From assembly GCA_033239525.1 (NCBI GenBank), contig BSYO01000002.1, positions 29,432,068 through 29,496,067 on the forward strand: a stretch of DNA of 64,000 nucleotides, read 5' to 3'. Made by a program: the position numbers and the translations under genes. Below the pieces are notes generated by a model that saw only the letters and a list, made by a program, of their open reading frames with translations, ran no database searches and had not been told where the DNA came from. Below, piece after piece: positions 38,040-49,900 of this stretch. The stretch comes from Nepenthes gracilis. Lineage: Eukaryota > Streptophyta > Magnoliopsida > Caryophyllales > Nepenthaceae. How positions within the stretch are numbered: position 1 is the first letter of the stretch; every line of letters starts with the position of its first letter.

Positions 38040-40594
38040 CTTCTAAGGAATCTCAGAAGGTTGAGTTACTTGAACTAGTACACACTGATATGTGTGGGCC
38101 ATTTAAGGAGAAGTCATTCGGTGGTCCATAATATTTTATTTCGTTTTTTGATGATTATTCGATGAAGCTATGGGTGTACCCACTTAAGACCAAAGACTAA
38201 GTTTTTAGAGTATTTGAGTATATTCATACTCTAGTTGAATAATAAATTGAAAGAAAGTTAAAGTGCATCCGAAGTGACAATGGCTGATGGTACATTGGGA
38301 CATTTGATGCCTATTATCGATCTCTTGGCATTCGGCGTTAGAAGATATTGTCGAAGACGTCACAGTTGAATGGGGTGATTGAGCGGATGAACCACATGAT
38401 GATGGAAAGAGTTAGATGTATACTTTCTGAGGCGAAGCTCCCTGGAACCTTTTGGGCAGAAGCCTTAAAAACTGTTGTCTATGTCATCAATAGATCACCG
38501 TTGGGCCATTAAATGGAGAAGTCCCAAAGAAGTTATAATCCGAAAAAGAAGTGTTTTATGACCACCTTCGAGTGTTTGGGTGTAAGACCTTTATCTACGT
38601 CCCAAAAGATGAAAGGACAAAGTTGGATCCGAAGTAATGCACTGTGTCTTCCTACGTTATAGGAAAAATGAGTTGAGATTTAAACTATATGACACAATTG
38701 AGAAAAAGCTTGTTAAATTAAAGGACGTAATATTTGTAGAGAACGAAAGTATTAATGACATGGGCAAAGAAAGGAAGGCTGTGTGGAACTAGTCAGACTA
38801 AGAAGATAAGTGTTGATATTATCCGAACGACACCTCTTTGTCAAGAGGTTGATGGCCAAGGTATGGCCGAAGAAGATAATGTGGAGATACTAGCGTCAGA
38901 CAAAACTAGGATGATGTCACTCCTTAGCCGGCTGAGAAGGTTGCAGTTCGACGATCTTCAAGGGAACAACGACCATCTGTTCCTCCATCAGTGAGTAAAA
39001 CATACTAATTTACTGAAGAGGAGAACTGGAGAGCTTTAAGGAAGCTATGGAAAGTGAACATAGTACAGAATGGAAGGAAGTCATGCAAGATGAGATGGGC
39101 TCTTTACATGAGAACCATACGTTCGAACTGGCTAAATTGTCTAAGGGGAAGAGAGCTCTAAGGAACAAATGGGTTTTCCGTTTAAAAACTTAGGAAAGCA
39201 CATTTCAATTGACGTATAAGGTAAGGCTGGTGGTGAAAGGATTCAACCAGTAAAAGGGTATTAATTTTAATAAAATGTTTGCCCATATTGTAAAAATGTC
39301 ATCTATTCGAGTGGTACTTGGTTTGGTCGATGTCCTTGATTTAGAAGTTGAGTAGTTGGATGTGAAGATAGCTTTTCTGCATAGTGATCTCAGGGAGGAG
39401 ATTTACATGGAGTAACCCAAGGGATTCCAGATCAAGGGGAAGGAATGACCGGTGTATCGTTTAAGGAAGAGCCTCTATGGATTGAAACAAGTTCTAGGAC
39501 AATGATATAAGAAGTTTGAGTTTGTGATGGTCTGTTAAGGATATTGAAAGACTATTTCATACCATTGCATCTTTATACAAGAGATTTTTGAGGATGACTT
39601 CATCATTCTTTTACTCTATGTGGATGACATTCTGATCGTTGGACAAATTGATGCTTAAATTATAGAGTTAAAGTAGCAGGTTGGGTAATCATTTGTCAAG
39701 AAACACTTGGGATCAACGAGATAAATTTTAAAAATTAGAATATTTTGCGACCATAAGGATAAGAAATTGTAGTTGTCCCAGGAGAGCTTTATCGAGAAAG
39801 TACTCCAACACTTCAATATGGACAAATCTAAGCTAGTGAGCATTCTGCTAGTAAGTCATTTTAGGTTGGATAGTGGGCAATGTCCGACCTTGAATGATGA
39901 GAAGACTAGCATGAGAAGCATACCATACTCTTCGGCCATAAGAAACTTAATGTATGCTATGATGTGCACGAGTCCAAATATTACACATGCCGTCAGCACT
40001 GTTAGTCAGTTCCTGTTAAATCCCGAAAAGTAGCATTGGTCAGCAGTGAAGTGGATATTGAGATATCTTCGATGAACTTTCAAGATAAGTTTGTATTTTG
40101 GAAGTGACAAGTCTCTATTAGTCGGATATACTGATACTGACATGGCTGGCGATGTTGACTTCTGAAAGTCCAATTTGGGATAACTTGTTAAGTTTGCCGA
40201 AAGAGCAATTTTATGACAATCAAAGTTACAGAAATCCGTGGCTCTCTCAACCACTGAAGCAAAATTTATTGCAGTAACTTACGCCAGTAAAAAGATATTG
40301 TGGATGAAGAAATTTATTTGGGAATTTAGATTTGAAAAAGAGAAGTACATGGTACTTTGTAACAGCCAAAGTGTCATACATCTTTGTAGGAACTCCTTAT
40401 TCTATTTTAAATCGAAACATATTGTTGTTCGATACCATTGGGTGAGAGATGTTGACGCGGGACTGCTATCATTGAAAAAAGTCCGAAACTGAAGAAAATG
40501 GGTTGGATATGATGACGAAGGTGTTACCTAAAAGAAAGTTTGAAACTTGTTGTGACATAACTGGTCTGATGAATCTGATTTCCCACAGTCGTGA
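38040..40594 (+). pseudogene. E3 integrase-RT-RNase H relic
   Basis: It reads in pieces: integrase LELVHTDMCGPF near 38067-38102; then a linker; RT with AHIVKMSSIRVVLG-like and LYVDDILIVG (about 39614-39643); the MDKSK-x3-S-x-LL segment near 39820; and RNase H LSTTEAKFIAV near 40240-40275, then a terminal TGA at about 40592-40594. Stops and shifts occur every 50-150 bases, making this the most decayed Tork pol here. Confidence 0.85.
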
Positions 40595-40603
40595 GGGAAA
40601 ATT

Positions 40604-41398
40604 TGTTCACCGAAGTAAAAAGAGGGTCGAGGAATTTGAATAATGGACGAGGACTCTGAATAACATCCGAAGACTCTACATAATGGACGAGGACTCTGAA
40701 TAACGTCCGAAGACTCTGCATAATGGACGAGAACTCTGAATAATGTCCGAAGACTCTGTATAATGGGCAAGAACTTTGAATAACATCCAAAAACTCGGCA
40801 TAGTGAACGAGGACTCTAAATGATATTTGGAGACATCAATTTTTAACCAAGGACATCAAGTAATGCTGAGGACTTTGGTCAACGTTTAGGGATTGTAACA
40901 CCTGTAATGTCTGTATAAGCAATTTTTTAAAAGGAAAAGTTGACTTTTAGAATTGATAACTAATTGGTTGAGCAGGTTAACTCCTCCCAACAGAATAATG
41001 TTTTGCAGAGTTGGTAACAAAGTTGGTGGCAAGTTGTAAAACTGGTGGTAAGTTTTACACACACGTAACCTGCCATGTATATTGGGCTTGCAAGCGAAAG
41101 AGAGTTAAGGGTGAGAGTGTGAAGAAAAATAGAGAAAAGAAAATAAGGAGTAGCCATTTTATTCTTATACTCTATTCTTTACTCTCTAAGGGATTTTTGT
41201 AACTAAGTTTACATAGTAAAGTCATCTGTGTGGATTAAATATTTCGTGATTTTTTTTCCTCTTATTTAGAAAAAGGTTTCCACGTAAAACTTTGTATGTT
41301 ATTACTCTTTTCATCATTTTTTTATTGTGTGCATCATTATTCTTATCCGACTTGATTTTATTGATATTGTCCGACCAGCCATTATATTTTCCAATACA
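40604..41398 (+). repeat. E3 3' LTR (right end approximate)
   Basis: It starts TGTTCACCGAAG after the polypurine tract. It contains the 40-bp tandem array, then a TTTCCACGTAAAA block (about 41277-41289). Its end is set at CCAATACA by analogy with CCAACA and may be off by several bases. Confidence 0.65.
40621..40840. repeat. Tandem array, exact 40-bp period built from 20-bp half units
   Basis: Units start at 40641, 40681, 40721, 40761 and, degenerate, 40801. Each is two similar 20-bp halves, TAATGGACGAGGACTCTGAA and TAACGTCCGAAGACTCTGCA. A further half unit precedes at about 40621-40640. The GACGAGGACT motif also occurs in the U3 of E1 and in the LTRs of E4, so it may be a repeated transcriptional element. 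Confidence 0.95.
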
Positions 41399-42253
41399 AT
41401 AATAGTTAAAAGTTCTACAAAGAAAGTTGGAATGCTTCTCAAGAAGAAAAGACAATCATATTTTTAAATGTTAGCAATTGTGAGAGTAGACCAAATGGTG
41501 AAAGAAAGTATTGACATGAAAATTTTTCTAAAGGTAAAAAGAAAATTTGCATTAATAAAAGATAAAATTTAATCGGTGGTCAATAAAATTTATATGTATG
41601 AGTCAAATCATTATTGCCAGTTAACCATGATAAGATGATTTTCCATGACTCGTCTTCTTCATTATGTGGCCACCAAATGTGGGGATTGATCAATCACAGA
41701 GAATAATTCAATAGAAAAGAATAAACTATGACCCTTCTAAAAAACAATCTTAGCTAGTTTATTATTTTTTTTCCACTAAAATACATGCTCTCTAAAATAA
41801 TTTTGCAATATTTTTGATTATGTTCGAAATTTGAGCAAGATATTCACCTGTAATCTTCTTAGCTTCTAACCTTCATCTTAAAACTTATCTATCTTTATAT
41901 TTATTATCCGCTAATTTTAATGACCACAAATAAATATTTAAGATATCAGCTTGGATCATTTATTAAAAGTTGGATTTATATTATTATGTACTTAAATTTA
42001 TCTAAAAATAGTTTCTATACTTATTTATGTGTCCAAATATTTAACCAAATGTACGAAATGAGAATAAAGATTAAAGGAAAAGACATTCAACAAAAAAGAT
42101 TCTATACGTAAAAAAAAATTGCATAAAAAAACGCTTAAAGTGTTCATACGGCATAACTTGCTTATCGGAGTTGAATTGACCTACCAGGGGGACCATAAGA
42201 GGGCTACAATGTTGTACGAACGTTGTAGTCTCTGCGGCGCCTGCAATGTTGTT

Positions 42254-42372
42254 GGATTTCGAATCTAACAACCCGCTTTTTTTATTTTATAAATAATAAA
42301 AATAAAAAAATAAAAAATACATATGTTTTATTTTTTTAAAACAAAAAAGGCGGGTTATTAGATTTGAAATCT
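42254..42372. repeat. AT-rich inverted repeat (foldback 1)
   Basis: The arm GGATTTCGAATCTAACAACC (42254 on, ending GC at 42276) pairs with 42350-42372, with about 3 mismatches in 23. The loop is almost pure A/T and partly self-complementary. It could be a small foldback element or the end of a MITE. Confidence 0.75.
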
Positions 42373-42486
42373 AATAGCGTCGCGGGTGCACCTCCTGTTT
42401 TGGGGACTGTGAAAATACCAAAATTAGGGGTGCTATGATATTGTACGGGCGTCACATTCCCGTGATGTTCGTGGTGTTATTGAATT

Positions 42487-42590
42487 TTAAATCCAACGGT
42501 CTATATTTTTTATTTTTTAAAAATTAAAAATAAAATATTTTATTTTATTTTTATTATTTATTAAATTAAAAATATAAGTTGTTGGATTTA
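42487..42590. repeat. AT-rich inverted repeat (foldback 2)
   Basis: The arm TTAAATCCAACGGTCTATAT (42487 on) pairs imperfectly with AATATAAGTTGTTGGATTTA (ending 42590) around an A/T-only loop. Arm sequences and flanking GTGTTATTG/ATGTTGTTG words resemble foldback 1, so this may be a tandem copy. Confidence 0.7.
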
Positions 42591-42623
42591 TCGCAAGGCT
42601 GCCCCTTCTGCGTTCTCCAAACC

Positions 42624-42632
42624 TCTATTTAA
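42624..42632 (+). promoter_or_regulatory. Possible TATA-like box of the expansin gene
   Basis: CTATTTAAT lies 127 bp before the start codon and is followed by a pyrimidine-rich leader, a common plant core-promoter layout. It is the best candidate by eye only. The foldback modules end 34 bp upstream of it. Confidence 0.35.
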
Positions 42633-42758
42633 TTCCCCCAACGCCACTTTCTCTCACCGTCTCAACTTCATACCTAACGGCATCTCCCTACTCTTTTCTG
42701 CCCGCCCCTCCGTTTCCACGCTCAACTTCCTGCTTTACACCTCTCGTCGTGCAAAAGC

Positions 42759-44460
42759 ATGTCTCTTCTTCCCTTCCTCTTCCTGTGCATTTCCTCTTTA
42801 TTCTCCTCCTCATCTGGGTATGAAGAAGGCTGGCTGGATGCTCACGCCACCTTCTATGGCGGCGGCGACGCTTCTGGCACCATGGGTAATGAGCCACAAT
42901 CAAAAGCTCTAAAGAGCCTCATCTTTTCCCCTCCTCCCTTTTATGTTCTTTTTTTCAATTTTCAAAATGAATGGGAAATTGACGTGCATGTTTCTTTTTT
43001 TTTTTTTTTTTTTCAATTGTTAAATTGTTGGGATGGATTTTTGCAGGTGGGGCCTGTGGATATGGGAATTTGTACAGCCAAGGGTACGGGACTAACACAG
43101 CGGCGCTGAGCACCGCGTTGTTTGACAATGGGCTGAGCTGCGGCGCTTGTTTTGAGATAAGGTGTGTGGAGGACCCGAAATGGTGCCTTCCTGGCACAAT
43201 TGTGGTGACAGCCACCAACTTCTGCCCTCCAAATACTGCCCTCCCTAACAATGACGGCGGGTGGTGCAACTCTCCCCTCCGCCATTTTGATCTGTCTCAG
43301 CCTGTCTTCCAACGGATTGCTTCGTACAAGGCTGGGATTATCCCCGTCTCCTACAGAAGGTATACTTCTATGGAATTAAGTTCCCTGTTTAGGTGCTCTG
43401 TTTTAATTAATTTTCTAGCTTTTTTGTGTTTAAGTATGGCATGTCATGTTCTTCTATTTCCGGAATCCCATGGAACTTCAATAAAGGTTCCTTCTGACTT
43501 AAACAAAGTCAATTATTGTTATTCATTTTTTATTAGTTTATCAAAGTTATAAATGAAAATTTTAGAATATAGTTTTTCTAACATGTTTTTTTTTTCTTTA
43601 AGTTTTAAATCAGCAAATTTGACCAAAAGTAAATTGTTTTGAACTGCAACAAATTAAAACAGATATTTAAAATTAGGATGAAGAGAGTACTTCTTTTGAT
43701 GTCAATAAGCTGCAATTTGAGGAAAAAACAGTTTAAATATTGATTATATAATAGGTTTCGACATATAAGCTTTTGGGTGGTTCTTTGGTTTTTCAATCTT
43801 TAATTCCTCGTATAAGTAACATGCAGAAAAGAAACAAATGATAACCAACCTACCTTTATTATTCTTTACATCAATGCACATTTTTTAAAAAAATTATATA
43901 ACTATTCTTTTCCCTCAGATAGTTCATGGGCATATAGTATTGTGCAAATTTAACAACGATCGAAGTGCCATTTTATAAGGATAAGTGGGAACTTTTAGCG
44001 AATGAAATTACTTACTCAAAAGAAATAATTAATTTATACTTAAATTTTGTATGTCCAAAAAGATTTTTTTTTAAAGAATTTTCTATCTTTTAGACTGTTA
44101 GAAGAAGTCATCAACAACTGAAGCGCTGGCTGTTTTGTTTTTGGGTTGAGCAGAGTAACTTGCCGGAAGAAAGGAGGGATCAGATTCACCATCAATGGCC
44201 ACTCTTACTTCAACTTGGTGCTAGTAACCAACGTCGCCGGTGCCGGAGACGTTCATGCCGTCTCCATCAAAGGCTCAAAAACTGGCTGGCAACCCATGTC
44301 AAGAAACTGGGGACAAAACTGGCAAAGCAACTCCTACCTCAACGGTCAGAGCCTTTCGTTCAAGGTCACTGCCAGTGACGGACGCACGATTGTCTCTAAT
44401 GAAGTGGCCCCTCCTTCTTGGTCCTTCGGCCTGACCTACACCGGAGGCCAATTCCTTTAA
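42759..44460 (+). CDS. EXPA: Alpha-expansin, three exons, complete
   Basis: Exons are 42759-42885, 43047-43359 and 44154-44460; both introns (161 and 794 bp) have GT-AG ends and the spliced frame gives 248 residues, the usual EXPA length. Residues 1-20 form a signal peptide. HATFYGG (29-35) and GACGYGN (44-50) open the double-psi beta-barrel domain, HFD is at 122-124, and conserved cysteines include 46, 74, 77, 82, 89, 102 and 116. From about 150 the C-terminal cellulose-binding-like (CBM63) domain follows, with NWGQNWQ and an end in GGQFL. The alpha-expansin insertion is present as [10 protein letters not shown], with Ser118 where most members have Pro. Expansins act in the cell wall, loosening cellulose-xyloglucan contacts at acid pH without hydrolysis. 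The introns fall at codons 43 and 147, at positions conserved in EXPA genes as I recall them. The copy appears intact. The subgroup within EXPA is not determined. Confidence 0.97.
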
Positions 44461-46140
44461 AGTGAAAGACCGATTTAGGCTTTCTAATATTAAATGTAGA
44501 AGTAGAGAGACTAAGTTCAGGTAGTAGCGGGTCAAGAAGATGATAATGGCCTCTTTTAAAATGGCCCTTATCACATGCTTAATTTAATATTGGGTCAAGT
44601 ATGATCTAGGGTTGCCCTAATCATATGGTTAATTAATATTGTGAAAAAGGGGGTTTTGTCCTGCTGTTTCTACTGGGCAGAAATTTGGCGGGGGTGGGCT
44701 CTTTAAGTCTTACCACCCGCTATGAGTCCCTCAAAATTTAAATTTCAAAAAAGAAAATAGAAAAGAAAAATCAATGTTTGAGAGTTGTGTGTTTGTTAGT
44801 TATTGTGGGTCCGTGGGAGACTGTCAGGAGTAGTATAATGGCATTTCGTTTATTCCTTCTTTTTCGTGGTTTTTGGGTGAAAGTCATAGTAAAGCAAACA
44901 GCTTTTGGAGCTGTTATGCCTCCTTTGTTATGATGATCTAATTGATATAAAATTATATGAAATTTAGAGTAACTTCTTCTTAGTTTATTTATGATTATTT
45001 TAATTGATTTGCTTTTTGGGTGACCATTGTGGGGATGAGACTCAGAAAATGGGATGGTTGTCGTTCATGTAAACGATGAAGATGTTAATTGAACATTTCT
45101 CTAATAATTTAGATGAGTAACGCTAAAAGAATAATATTTAGTTATTATTACAAAACTCTCGATAAAGTGACATTTAATCTATTTACTTATACTAATGGAT
45201 TTATGTAAAAATAAATTAATAAATAAATATTATGTCGCTTAATATTATTTAAAAGGTGTATATTAGAAATATATGACATAGAAAGGAACTATGGTCAGGA
45301 AGAACGAAGAAATAATCTAGAAAAACTTTAAAGTGATGTAGGGAAAATATATATATATATATATATACATGAAAATGATCAGGAAAACAAGACATAAAAT
45401 TTCAATAGTCTTAAATAACCACACTAAAGTAATTTAAATAATAGAACTGAATTGATGTACTTAATTTTATATTTGTTTATGTTATTTTGCTGGCTGGGTT
45501 TGAATGAGTTATGATTGGAAGGCATTTATTAATGTTTTATGAGGGTGTTTATTTTCCTTTTAAGGTGGCAAGTGCATGGGGACACATGCACGCGTGCATG
45601 AGAACCCAAACCGGCGTGCAATTAAATGATTCAATAACATGCACATACAGAGAAGAGGGGATAAGTTGTTGTGGTCTGGCCAATTAATTAACAAATTTCC
45701 AATTATCTGTATTATATTATTTTCCAAATAAATAAAATGATAACCAAAAAAATATTGAAAGTGTTACAGCCAAAGGTTGAGGTTGAGCTTAGACTTCTCA
45801 TTTATAGTTACTTATGTTTTTATATTGCATTCTTTCTCAGGAATTCGGGTTGTCCTACGGATCAGAAGTCACAAATTGGATCTCTTCTATACCGAATAGT
45901 CTTTCTTATTTTATTAGTCGGGTGTATCTAATTTGGACAGCCCCTTTGACCCCAAGTTTTATTAGATTTCATCAATCAACCCCACTTTTGTTACTAAATA
46001 ATTGGATTTTAGTTCGATTTAATAGATCTAAGAAGAAAAATAGTTGTACTAAATCCGCTAGTAGTTATTCAAATGCCAAAAAAAGATCAAATAAAATTTT
46101 TTTGGCTATAATAAATCGAGAAATATTGAGGAGGCAAGTG
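44461..46140. other. Downstream flank of the expansin gene
   Basis: The 3' UTR and spacer, AT-rich, with an (AT)n run at about 45348-45366. No canonical AATAAA close to the stop is obvious. The last 330 bp form the open frame described next. Confidence 0.55.
45814..46140 (+). other. Uninterrupted frame of unknown origin, cut by the E4 insertion
   Basis: From ATG 45814 the frame is open for 109 codons to the E4 insertion point and continues 30 codons into the LTR. The predicted peptide is rich in Ser, Ile, Leu and aromatic residues, then a lysine/arginine-rich tail (FNRSKKKN, KKRSNK). Base usage has an organellar look to me, but I do not recognise the gene. It may be a plastid-derived insert or chance. 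Confidence 0.25.
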
Positions 46141-46145
46141 CAAAA

Positions 46146-46926
46146 TGTTGGGAAAAATAGCGTCACACAACCTTATGCATACACACCCACAGCAGCAAAT
46201 GAAGTAGAGGAAGAAGAAGAGTATATCTAGATTTACGTGAAAATTTTTTTACAAGCCGAAGGAAAAAATCACGAGACACTTAGTCTAAATTTTTACTATG
46301 TGACTTTCACGGTTACACAAATCCTAAACGAAGAGAATGGAGAACAATAGTACAAAAGCACTCACAATATTCTCTCTTCACACTCTTTCATATTTAGAAA
46401 AACTTACACCTCTCACCGTCTCAATGTAGCATACATATTGTGAAAATCTACAGAACATTTTATTCTCCGACAAAATCTGTCATTTTCAACAATATAAATA
46501 TACTCTACAAATTTGTAGAGCTCTGCAGAGAACAGTGCGCACTCAATAGAGATCGCGCAGTATTCTCCTGAGATCACGCATGTCAGAGAAATCTTCTGTG
46601 CTGGCATTGGATTGGCCCAACTTTGATTACGCGTTCTTGATCCTTCCTTTGTTTGCCTCCTTGGATTGACCGGCAATTTTGTACCAAACGCCTTTAGCCG
46701 TTATCTGCTATCTTAGCCGGTCAACTAGCTGACCGGCCATTTGTCACTTTGGCCGGTTAACAAGTTGACCTATACTTCTTCCACCAAAAGCCTTTGCTCT
46801 TTTGCTGGTCAACGACGTGTTGACCGAAATTTCTCCGCAAAGTCTACGGACACCATGCACAGACCTCGTCCTCGTCTTCAGGCTGTCCTCGGATTAAGAC
46901 ACTTTCACACAGTAGTGACCCCAACA
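46146..46926 (-). repeat. E4 3' LTR, 781 bp
   Basis: On the plus strand it begins TGTTGGGAAAAATAGCG and ends ACCCCAACA, followed inside by the polypurine tract complement (AACTTTCCCTCATGACC). U3 (about 46660-46830) has GTCAAC/GTTGACC pairs and a GACGAGGACGAGG motif. Confidence 0.9.
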
Positions 46927-46935
46927 AACTTTCCC

Positions 46936-49900
46936 TCATGACCGTAAATAAGCTATACTTGACAGACCAGCTAAGTTGCAATAGACTTCAAGTTTTACTT
47001 TCGATAAAACTTTGGTCATCATGTCTGATCCAATCTCCTCCTTTGGATTTTTTCAAATGTTAGCAGTCCAATATCAGTAACATTTGTTACCTAATGGTAT
47101 CAAATATCAATATATTTCGATCTTGAGTGGAATGAAGAATTTCGACAGAGATGCAAAGCATTTTGACTATCACAAAGGACTATATACTTCTCTTGCATGA
47201 AATCTAGTTCTTGTATAAACTTTTTCATCCAGAGTATCTCCTTGCAGGTCTCGGTCACTGCAATAAATTTCACCTTAGTGGTAGAGAGGGCAACGCACTT
47301 TTATAGTTTTGACTGCTAGGAGACTGCTCCTCCAGCAAATTCTATCAAGTATTCCGAGGTAGACTTTCTAGAGTCCATATCACTTGCTATGTCGGCATTC
47401 GTGTAGCCAACCATGTGAGGCTTAGCATCTCCAAAGGACAGACACAACTTCGAAGTCCCTTGAAGATATCTCATTATCTATTTCATTGCAGATCGGTGCT
47501 CCCAACTTGTCTTTGACAAAAAGCGACCAACTGTGTTAACAGCATACGTAATGTCCAGCCTTGTACATATTGTAACATACATCAAACTGTCTACAGCCGA
47601 GGAGTAAGGTGTGCTTCTCATGCTGGCCTTCTCAGCATCCAAGAACGGACACTGTGCCCTATTCAGCCTGAAGTGACTTGCCAATGGTGTGCTCACTGGT
47701 TTGGACTTGTCCATATTAAAGTGTTGGAGCACATTCTCAATGTAACTCTTTTGAGACTGCCATAACTTTCCTGCCTCTCGGTTGTGAATGATTTTAATCC
47801 CTAGAATTTGTTTCGCTGGCCCAAGATTCTTCATTGCGAATGACTGTCCAAGCTACTTCTTGAGTTCCTCAATCCGAGCATTGTTACGGCCAACCACCAG
47901 TATGTCGTCCATATAAAGGAGGAGAATGATAAAATCATTCTCAAAGAATTTTTGCACAAAAATACAGTAGACCGAAATAGTTTTTCGGTATCCCTGACCG
48001 CCATGATAGACTCAAACTTCTTGTACCACTATTTTGGAGCCTGTTTTAGTCAATATATGATTTTTCTTAAACAGCAGACCAAGTGTTCTTTTCCCTTAAC
48101 CTAGAAACCATTTGGTTATTCCATGTAGATTTCTTCTTCAAGATTCCCATGAAAAAATGTCGTCCGAACATTTAACTGCTTCACCTCCAAGTTTAAAGCC
48201 GTAGCCAGACCGAGCACTATCCTTATCGAGGACATTTTTACAACTGGAGCAAATATTTTATTAAAATTAACCCATTTTCGTTGATTAAATCCTTTTACCA
48301 CCAACCTTACCTTGCACCTCGGTTTTAAGGCATTCTCATCCGTCATCAATTGGAATACCCATTTGTTCTTCAGTGCAAGCTTCCCCTTTGGTAATTCTGT
48401 CAGCTCAAATGTATGATTCTCATACAGAGAACCAATCTCCTATTGCATGACTTCCATCCATTCAGCATTGTGCTCATGCTTCACTACCTTTTCAAAGTCC
48501 TCAAGTTCTCCTCCGTCAGTGAGCAGGACGTACTCACTGGACGGCAGACGTACGGACGGTTGTCTGTCTCTTGTAGATCATCGGACAATAATCTCTTCGG
48601 TCGGTTGAGAAAAAACTTCATTCTGATCCTCGTGAGGCACAGTGACTGCCTCATTATTATCCTCGACCACTCTTGGACCATTATCCTTGGACTGTAGAGG
48701 TACTGGATGGACAATTTCAACGCTTACCTTGTCTGTCCGGCCAGTGTTAGATAAAGCCTTCTTATCTTTTTTAATATTTTTAATGGTCTTTTCTTCAATA
48801 AAGACCACATCATGTGATTGAACAAATTTCTTCTTTATTGGATCATAAAATTTGAACTCCAGATCATCTTTCCCATAACCCAGAAAGATGCATTGTTTCG
48901 TCTTTGTCTCTAACTTGGTCTTTTCATCCTTAAAAATGGGCACAAAAGCCTTGCATCTAAGTACTCTAAGATGGTCATAGGACAGCTCCTTTTCTGACCA
49001 TATCTTCTCAGGAGTTTTACCATTCAAAGGTTTATTGGACTACTTATTAATAACATAGGTTGCCGTCCTTAGAGCTTTAGCCCAAAAGGATCTTGGAAGT
49101 ATTGCTTCTGAAAGATACACCTTACCCTTTCCAATAATGTGCGGTTCATCTGCTCAGCCACGCCATTTAACTGCGACGTCTTTGATGGCATCTTCTAATA
49201 TCTGATACCATGAGACCGACAGTAGATATCAAATACCCCAATGTACTCACCCCCGTTATCACTTCAGATGGTCTTCAACTTCTTCCCTGTTTGATGTTTC
49301 ACCAAAGCATGAAAGTGCTTAAATATACCGAGGATTTGGTCTTTGGTTTTTAGTCGGTAAACCCACAGTTTTTTGAAACAGTCGTCAACGAAAGACACGA
49401 AATACTGGCCACCACCAAATGATTTCTCATTGAACGGTCCACATACATTAGTATGTACCAATTTAAGCACCTCAGTTTTTTTGGAGGGTGAGACTCCTTG
49501 GAAAGAGACTCTCCTATACTTCCCCACCAGACATGAGGCCACATCCTCAGCTTAACTTTCTTTACTCCAATATAATGCCCTTCTTGGCCAGATGATACAG
49601 TCCTTTTTCGCTCATGTGGCCTAGCCGGCGGTGCCACAAGTCCAAGGTCTCCATGCTGGTAGCAGCGTTTATCTGACCTGCCTCAGTAGAAGCCTGCAAC
49701 ACGTAAAGGCCTAATATCTTTCTACCTCGGACAACTACAAGAGACCCTCTGATTAGTTTATATTTCCTGTCACAAAAAACGTTGTAAAAGCCAGTATCAT
49801 CTAGCCTTCCTACTGAGATGATATTCATCCGAATGTCATGAACATATCGGACGTTCCTCAAATCAGTCGGGCACCATTATTAGTGACGAGAGACACGTCA

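Larger units (their letters stand above)
38018..41398 (+). mobile_element. E3: 5'-truncated Tork-type copia element
   Basis: Only the part from integrase onward remains (38018-40594), followed by a polypurine tract (GTGAGGGAAAATT) and a 3' LTR (40604 to about 41398). The 5' LTR, gag and protease are missing; the left edge abuts the oppositely oriented LTR at 36729-38017. Confidence 0.8.
41399..42620. other. Upstream region of the expansin gene, mostly AT-rich
   Basis: No coding region is seen. The last 370 bp carry two successive AT-rich foldback modules, listed separately. The start of this interval continues the flank of E3. Confidence 0.55.

Noticed and set aside
40524..40790. Minus-strand frames with a regular S-S-x-I-Q-S-x-R-P-L repeat pattern
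   Set aside because: The repeat pattern is simply the translation of the 40-bp LTR tandem array.
43013..43312. Minus-strand frames of about 100 codons over expansin exon 2
   Set aside because: They are antisense to a well-supported exon and lose the frame at exon borders.
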